Positions 24,740-28,510 of a stretch of DNA of 28,510 nt are shown here, piece by piece. The notes under the pieces were generated by a model. It searched no databases, was not told the DNA's origin, and saw nothing but the letters and a program-made list of their open reading frames with translations. Within the stretch, counting starts at the first letter, position 1; every line of letters starts with the position of its first letter. The stretch is from Anaerolineales bacterium (lineage in GTDB: Bacteria; Chloroflexota; Anaerolineae; 4572-78; J111). The stretch is taken from positions 1 to 28,510 of the forward strand of contig JAAUSP010000021.1 in NCBI GenBank assembly GCA_012032575.1. Direction: 5' to 3'. The position numbers and the translations under genes are program-made.

Positions 24740-24770
24740 AAGCGCAAACTTCGCTGTTTGCGCTTTTTTT
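24740..24770 (+). terminator. Rho-independent terminator before the flippase-like gene
   Basis: AAGCGCAAAC (24740-24749), TTCGCT loop, GTTTGCGCTT (24756-24765), with a T7 tract at 24764-24770. Confidence 0.85.
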
Positions 24771-24797
24771 GCGCCTGATTTCCTTTTGCCGCATAAT
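24769..24797 (+). promoter_or_regulatory. Predicted promoter of the flippase-like gene
   Basis: TTGCGC (24769-24774), 17-bp spacer, CATAAT (24792-24797). The -35 begins in the last two T residues of the upstream terminator. The leader would be about 35 nt. Confidence 0.5.
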
Positions 24798-24838
24798 AGC
24801 TTTGGTCTCCAAGAGAAAGACACACAAAGGATAATTGT

Positions 24839-25876
24839 TTGAAAGCGAAACTCATTACGACCCTCAAGGTTGTGATCAGCCTGGGGCTGATGGCCTATCT
24901 GCTTTATCGTTTTTTATCGAACCCGGCTGACCGGGATGTGCTGCTGACCACGTTGAGCACAGCCAACTATGGCTATTTGCTGCTGGCGCTGGCGCTGTTT
25001 ATGCTGGCTGTTTTTACCAACGCAGTCAAATGGTATATTTTGCTGCGGGCACAGGGAATTCCCGTGCCGCTGGGCGCATTGACCAATTACACCTTTGTCG
25101 GCTTCTTTTTTAATAATTTTTTACCGGCCAATGTCGGCGGCGATGTGATGCGCGGTTTTGGGCTGGCCCGTTACACCGCCCGCAGCGCCGAAGCGGCGGT
25201 ATCGGTGATCGTGGACCGGATTATCGGCTTGATGGCTTTTATGTTTACGGCGATGGTGGCGGCGCTGCTGGCGGTCAATATCGTGTCGGCGGAGCCGGTG
25301 GGGGGAGGCAAACTGGCCGCTAATCTGACTCAGGTGGAAATTGTAGCAGTCGCCGGGTTGGTGGTCATCACTGGCGCTTTGGCGGTTATGCTTAGTTACC
25401 GGCTGCGGCTGCTGCTGGGCCGGATTTTTGCCCTCAAAATTTTGAGCCAGCTTGCGCCTCTGTACCAACGCATCTCCGAAGCTTTTGGGGCTTATCGTTA
25501 TCGGTATGGTGCTTTGTTAGGGGCGTTTGCCGTCGGGGTGGTTACGGTGCTGTTGACCGGGCTGGTGGATTTGGCAATTGTGGCCGGGCTGCACGGCCAG
25601 ATTGACCCGATCTATATTTTCCTGCTGAATCCGATTATCGCCGTCGCTTTGATTGCGCCGATCAGTATCGGCGGCCTGGGGACGGGATCGGTGCTGTACG
25701 TCTATTTTTATGGGCTGGTCGGAGTGCCTGAACCCCTGGCCTTTGCCCTGTCGCTGGTTAAACAGGCGGTAGTTTACGTGGGCAGTCTGCCGGGCGGGGT
25801 GTTGTGGCTGCGAGCGAGGGAGAACAGCGGGGGAGGCGTGAGAATTGAGGATAGAAGATTGAGGATTGAGGATTGA
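24839..25876 (+). CDS. Flippase-like integral membrane protein (UPF0104 / lysylphosphatidylglycerol synthase TM region)
   Basis: Polytopic protein of 345 residues with about eight helices. ITTLKVVISLGLMAYLLYRF starts the chain. VGFFFNNFLPANVGGDVMRG is the conserved cytoplasmic block of the UPF0104/AglD/MprF-N family, followed by SVIVDRIIGLMAF. LIAPISIGGLGTGSVLYVYF matches the second block (usually P.s.GGlG). The family includes glycolipid or lysyl-lipid flippase-like proteins, and the cargo here is unknown. Start: TTG 24839 with AAGGA about 9 bp upstream. The last ~12 residues (RIEDRRLRIED) are encoded by the GAGGATTG tandem repeat, so the C-terminus has been extended or altered by repeat expansion. 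Confidence 0.82.
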   Translation: MKAKLITTLKVVISLGLMAYLLYRFLSNPADRDVLLTTLSTANYGYLLLALALFMLAVFTNAVKWYILLRAQGIPVPLGALTNYTFVGFFFNNFLPANVGGDVMRGFGLARYTARSAEAAVSVIVDRIIGLMAFMFTAMVAALLAVNIVSAEPVGGGKLAANLTQVEIVAVAGLVVITGALAVMLSYRLRLLLGRIFALKILSQLAPLYQRISEAFGAYRYRYGALLGAFAVGVVTVLLTGLVDLAIVAGLHGQIDPIYIFLLNPIIAVALIAPISIGGLGTGSVLYVYFYGLVGVPEPLAFALSLVKQAVVYVGSLPGGVLWLRARENSGGGVRIEDRRLRIED

Positions 25877-25893
25877 GGATGAGGATAGAAAGA
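25842..25893. repeat. GAGGATTG/GAGGAT tandem words at the gene end
   Basis: At least five GAGGAT(T/A) units with GAAGATT variants. The array begins inside the flippase-like coding sequence and supplies its stop codon. Confidence 0.7.
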
Positions 25894-25938
25894 ATTTCGG
25901 TTTTCGCTCTAAGCCGGTCTGCGACCCCCTCTGAGCTT

Positions 25939-25964
25939 AAGGCTGGAGAATTTTCTCCAGCCTT
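25939..25964. terminator. Perfect palindrome between convergent genes
   Basis: AAGGCTGGAGAA (25939-25950), TT, TTCTCCAGCCTT (25953-25964): a 12-bp stem between the flippase-like gene and RNase J, plausible as a two-way terminator. Confidence 0.55.
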
Positions 25965-25998
25965 CCAATCTTCCAACTTCTAAACTTCTAAACTTCCA
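25961..25998. repeat. CTTCCAAC/CTTCTAAA tandem words
   Basis: About four 8-9-bp units, the reverse complement of the GTTGGAAG word that forms the array at 28423-28510. The array overlaps the last codons and the TAG stop of the RNase J gene. Confidence 0.6.
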
Positions 25999-27634
25999 AG
26001 ACCATCGGGAAAATCATGGGGGCGCGGCGGGTGCGCTGGTAGAGAAATTCGCTCAGGTTGTCGCGGATGGCGGTGGCGGCGGTGTCGCGGTGAACTTTGC
26101 CGCTTTCCAGCAGCTCAATGACCCGCTCTTTGGCCTCCTCAATCAATTCTTCGGAGTCGCGCACGTAAACAAACCCGCGTGAGATGATGTCAGGCCCGTC
26201 AACCAGTTGGCCGGTTTTCTCATCCAGGGCCATAACCACCACCACAAAGCCATCGCGGGAGAGCAGGTGGCGATCCCGCAGGACCACACTGCCCACATCA
26301 CCCACGCCCAGACCGTCAACCAGCACCTGACCGCTGGGAATCCGCTCGGCCAGGTAGGCAATATCCCCTTCAAACTCGATGACCTGCCCGTTTTCAATCA
26401 CAAAAACATTTTCCGGCGGAATACCCACCGCTTCGCCCAGACGGCCATGCAGCACTAACATGCGGTATTCGCCCTGAATGGGCATAAAATAGGTCGGGCG
26501 GACCATTTCGAGCATCATCTTTTGTTCTTCCTGCGAAGCATGGCCGGAAACGTGAACTGGCATCAAGCTCTGATAGATCACATCAACGCCCAGCCGGAAG
26601 AGGTTGTTGAGGGTGCGATGAACCAACTCCTCGTTGCCGGGGATAGCCGTGGCCGAGAGAATTACCGTATCACCCTTTTTCAGGCTTACCTGGCGGTGCT
26701 CCTGATTGGCCATACGCACCAGGGCGCTGGTCGGTTCGCCCTGAGTGCCGGTGCAGACAATCGCAATCTGGGAGTCAGGGTAATCTTCCAGGTCGTCTAC
26801 GTGGACCATCATATCTTCGGGGGCGCGCAGATAACCCAGGGCCAGGGCCATTTTAACATTATCCACCATACTGCGCCCCACCACGGCCAGCCGGCGATTG
26901 TGATGCATAGCAGTGTTGATGACCTGCTGCACCCGCGAAATGTTGGAGGCAAAGGTTGATACAATCACCCGCCCCTTGGCCTGGCTAAAAATCTTATCGA
27001 AGGTTTCGCTGACTATCTCCTCCGAGGGCGTGTGGCCGGGCCGTTCGGCGTTGGTGCTGTCGGACAGGAGCACCAAAACGCCCTCGTCGCCGTAGCGGCG
27101 CAGCCGGTCAAAATCGGGCAGTTTGCCGTCGGCGGGATTTTGGTCAAATTTGTATTCGCCGGTATGGATGACCAGCCCATTGGGGGTATAAATAGCATAG
27201 CCGACCGCGTCGGGAATAGAGTGGCAGACATGGAACGGCTCGATGGTAAACGGGCCAATTTCGATGACGCTGTTGGTGGTAATGGTGTTGATTTCGGTTT
27301 TGGAGAGCAGTTTGGCTTCTTTGAGCTTGATTTCAATCAGCCCGCGCGTCAGTTGGGTGGCGTACAGCGGGGCAGATACCTGTGGTAAAATATAAGGCAG
27401 CGCGCCGATGTGATCTTCGTGACCGTGCGTCAGAAGAATACCCTTGAGCAGTTCCGGATTATCGAGCAGATAGGTGACATCGGGGATGACCAAATCAATC
27501 CCCAGCATATCATTTTCGGGGAACATCAGCCCGCAATCAATGGCAATGGCGTCGTCGCCGTATTCGATTAAAGTCATATTGCGGCCAACTTCGCCCACGC
27601 CGCCCAAGGGTACAATTCGTAACGGTTCGGTCAT
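25988..27634 (-). CDS. rnj: Ribonuclease J
   Basis: Metallo-beta-lactamase/beta-CASP RNase of 548 residues, complete. MTEPLRIVPLGGVGEVGRNM opens the lactamase fold. LLTHGHEDHIGALPY (~69) is the zinc-binding HxHxDH motif. FHVCHSIPDAVGYAI and IHTGEYKFDQ carry further metal ligands. LLSDSTNAERPGHTPSE and VSTFASNISRVQQVI begin the beta-CASP domain, and MPVHVSGHASQEE contains the late His. RNase J degrades and matures mRNA by 5'-exo- and endonuclease action. Start: ATG 27634 matches the usual N-terminus and lies behind a good promoter. An in-frame extension to 27796 would overlap the divergent gene and its promoter. The C-terminus (RRAPMIFPMVLEV) is normal. Confidence 0.95.
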   Translation of the reverse strand: MTEPLRIVPLGGVGEVGRNMTLIEYGDDAIAIDCGLMFPENDMLGIDLVIPDVTYLLDNPELLKGILLTHGHEDHIGALPYILPQVSAPLYATQLTRGLIEIKLKEAKLLSKTEINTITTNSVIEIGPFTIEPFHVCHSIPDAVGYAIYTPNGLVIHTGEYKFDQNPADGKLPDFDRLRRYGDEGVLVLLSDSTNAERPGHTPSEEIVSETFDKIFSQAKGRVIVSTFASNISRVQQVINTAMHHNRRLAVVGRSMVDNVKMALALGYLRAPEDMMVHVDDLEDYPDSQIAIVCTGTQGEPTSALVRMANQEHRQVSLKKGDTVILSATAIPGNEELVHRTLNNLFRLGVDVIYQSLMPVHVSGHASQEEQKMMLEMVRPTYFMPIQGEYRMLVLHGRLGEAVGIPPENVFVIENGQVIEFEGDIAYLAERIPSGQVLVDGLGVGDVGSVVLRDRHLLSRDGFVVVVMALDEKTGQLVDGPDIISRGFVYVRDSEELIEEAKERVIELLESGKVHRDTAATAIRDNLSEFLYQRTRRAPMIFPMVLEV

Positions 27635-27665
27635 AGTAATCTCAAAATTCCCATTTTTTGGTAAT

Positions 27666-27694
27666 AGTTTAGGCTTTTGGCCCAAATTGGTCAA
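27666..27694 (-). promoter_or_regulatory. Predicted RNase J promoter
   Basis: On the minus strand TTGACC (27689-27694), 17-bp spacer, TAAACT (27666-27671). The transcript starts near 27659, about 25 nt before ATG 27634, which supports that start. Confidence 0.6.
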
Positions 27695-27722
27695 ACGCGG
27701 CCCGGTGATTCCAACAAAGTTA

Positions 27723-27750
27723 TTGACGCAAGCCCGAAAAAGCTTATAAT
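27723..27750 (+). promoter_or_regulatory. Predicted promoter of the GT39 gene
   Basis: TTGACG (27723-27728), 16-bp spacer, perfect TATAAT (27745-27750), with a leader of about 12 nt that includes AAAGGT. It is back to back with the RNase J promoter, their -35 boxes 28 bp apart. Confidence 0.7.
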
Positions 27751-27768
27751 TGGCGCAAAGGTTAAACA

Positions 27769-28510
27769 TTGCGCCCTTCAACTCAAGCCAACCCAACCGG
27801 CCGCCTGGCCCGGTTTCTCACAGCCCCTCTGATTTTACTGCTGGCTGCCGTCCTGCGTTTTTACAACCTATCCGGCCAATCCCTTTGGGCCGACGAAGGC
27901 AACAGCGCGGCCCTTGTTCGTCACAGCTTTATCGAAATTGCCCGGCGCACCGCCTTCGATATTCATCCACCGTTTTACTACTGGCTGCTCAAAAGCTGGG
28001 TCTCTGTCTTTGGCAGCAGCGAAATCGGGCTGCGCTCGCTGTCGGTGGGGCTGGGGGTGGGCCTGGTTTATGTGATTGGCATTTTGGGGACGCGCTGGTT
28101 CAGCCCCGTGTCGGGCTGCTGGCCGCATTTATCGCCGCCGTTTCGCCGCTGCAAATTTACTACTCGCAGGAAGCCCGCATGTACATGCTGCTCGCTTTGC
28201 TGGGTAGTTTGACCGTGCTGGCGGCCTTGTTTCTGTGGGAGGACGACCGTCCCTCTTCCTCCCCGTCTGCCGCGCCCTTCGGCGTCCCGGAAGCGGGATA
28301 CCGTCTGCCGTCTGCCTGGGTTTATATTCTGGTTGTGACCGCCGGGCTTTACACCCACTACGCCTACCCACTCATCCTGCTGGCAGTCAACCTGGCTGCC
28401 CTGTTCCGGTTCTGGCGACTCCGTTGGAAAGTTGGAAGGTTGGAAAGTTGGAAGGGTGGAAAGTTGGAAGGTTGGAAGGTTGGAAGGTTGGAAGGTTGGA
28501 AGGTTGGAAA
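27769..28510 (+). CDS. GT39-family (PMT/ArnT-like) membrane glycosyltransferase, 3' partial, frameshifted
   Basis: N-terminal ~247 residues of a polytopic dolichyl/undecaprenyl-phosphate-sugar-dependent transferase. FLTAPLILLLAAVLRFYNLS is helix 1, followed by SLWADEGNSAALVRHSF with the catalytic-loop Asp-Glu. FDIHPPFYYWLLKSWVSVFG is the next family block. One base is missing near 28094; restoring it gives GTRLVQPRVGLLAAFIAAVS and LQIYYSQEARMYMLLALLGS, the conserved second loop. The start is TTG 27769 with AAAGGT upstream. Two repeat arrays lie within the reading frame: CCGTCTG words after ALFLWEDDR and the GTTGGAAG array from 28423 to the window edge, which reads as Lys/Val/Gly/Trp-rich sequence. 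The acceptor and sugar are unknown. Confidence 0.82.
28301..28316. repeat. CCGTCTG tandem heptamer inside the GT39 gene
   Basis: Two full CCGTCTG units and a partial, with a further CCCGTCTGCC near 28263. They fall in a loop between membrane helices, where the frame stays open (YRLPSAW). Confidence 0.6.
28423..28510. repeat. GTTGGAAG octamer array, 11 copies, continuing past the window
   Basis: Eleven consecutive 8-bp units (GTTGGAAG/GTTGGAAA, one GGTGGAAA) fill exactly 88 bp to the window end. They lie within the open frame of the GT39 gene. Because 8 is not a multiple of 3, each unit shifts the frame, so the array reads as a repeating eight-residue pattern over 24 bp. Confidence 0.92.

Noticed and set aside
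27635..27796. 54-residue N-terminal extension of RNase J
   Set aside because: It would overlap the divergent GT39 start and both promoters, and the usual RNase J N-terminus starts at 27634.
28423..28510. CRISPR-like array
   Set aside because: The units are 8 bp, directly adjacent and without spacers, so this is a simple tandem repeat; there are no cas genes.

Overview
The window looks like a chromosomal segment of an environmental Chloroflexota bacterium (probably Anaerolineae or a relative), judged from gene content rather than any marker gene. The main clue is a three-gene module of a histidine-phosphatase-fold protein, a DUF3090 protein and a kinase-like SCO1664-family protein, a trio known almost only from Actinobacteria and Chloroflexi. 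Moderately high GC, sigma70-like promoters and many short tandem-repeat words between genes also fit. I see no rRNA, tRNA, CRISPR array, transposase or phage gene.

Layout. 1-816: a MNT/HEPN (MntA/HepT-like) pair, 5' truncated and apparently decayed. 1034-4835: a three-gene plus-strand operon of complex-I-type antiporter membrane subunits, with no peripheral complex I, Mrp or hydrogenase genes beside it. 4932-6994 (minus): the SCO1664/DUF3090/phosphomutase-like trio behind a strong promoter. 7090-8383 (minus): an AI-2E family permease. 8568-10565 (minus): an archaeal-type glycogen debranching enzyme, divergent from a LURP-one-related protein (10746-11348). 11435-11965 (minus): a SixA-like phosphatase. 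12173-13207: a WecA/MraY-like lipid-linker sugar-phosphate transferase. 13233-17412 (minus): an NAD-dependent epimerase, an iron-type alcohol dehydrogenase, a membrane-anchored C39-peptidase/TPR protein and an AMMECR1 protein. 17634-18847: a DnaB-like ATPase without the DnaB N-terminal domain. 19193-20509: an MFS exporter bracketed by REP-like repeats. 21136-23549: an FtsX/MacB-type permease with no ATPase next to it. 23664-24574: an SDR oxidoreductase. 24839-25876: a flippase-like UPF0104 membrane protein. 25988-27634 (minus): RNase J, divergent from a GT39-type glycosyltransferase that runs off the right edge.

Two properties dominate. First, at least 12 of 23 protein genes are broken by single-base frameshifts, 17 in total. 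Conserved domains continue exactly in the next frame, and nearly all shifts fall in short homopolymers. This is most simply explained by indel errors in the read or assembly; I annotate those genes as CDS with the shift positions. Second, spacers are filled with short tandem repeats (7-8 bp words), palindromes and REP/MITE-like elements. Some run into gene ends, and in the GT39 gene they are translated.

No single locus is a convincing wholly new defence or metabolic system. The best candidates for follow-up are the stand-alone antiporter trio, the kinase-like/DUF3090/phosphomutase trio, the DnaB-like ATPase with altered motifs, and the repeats invading coding sequence.
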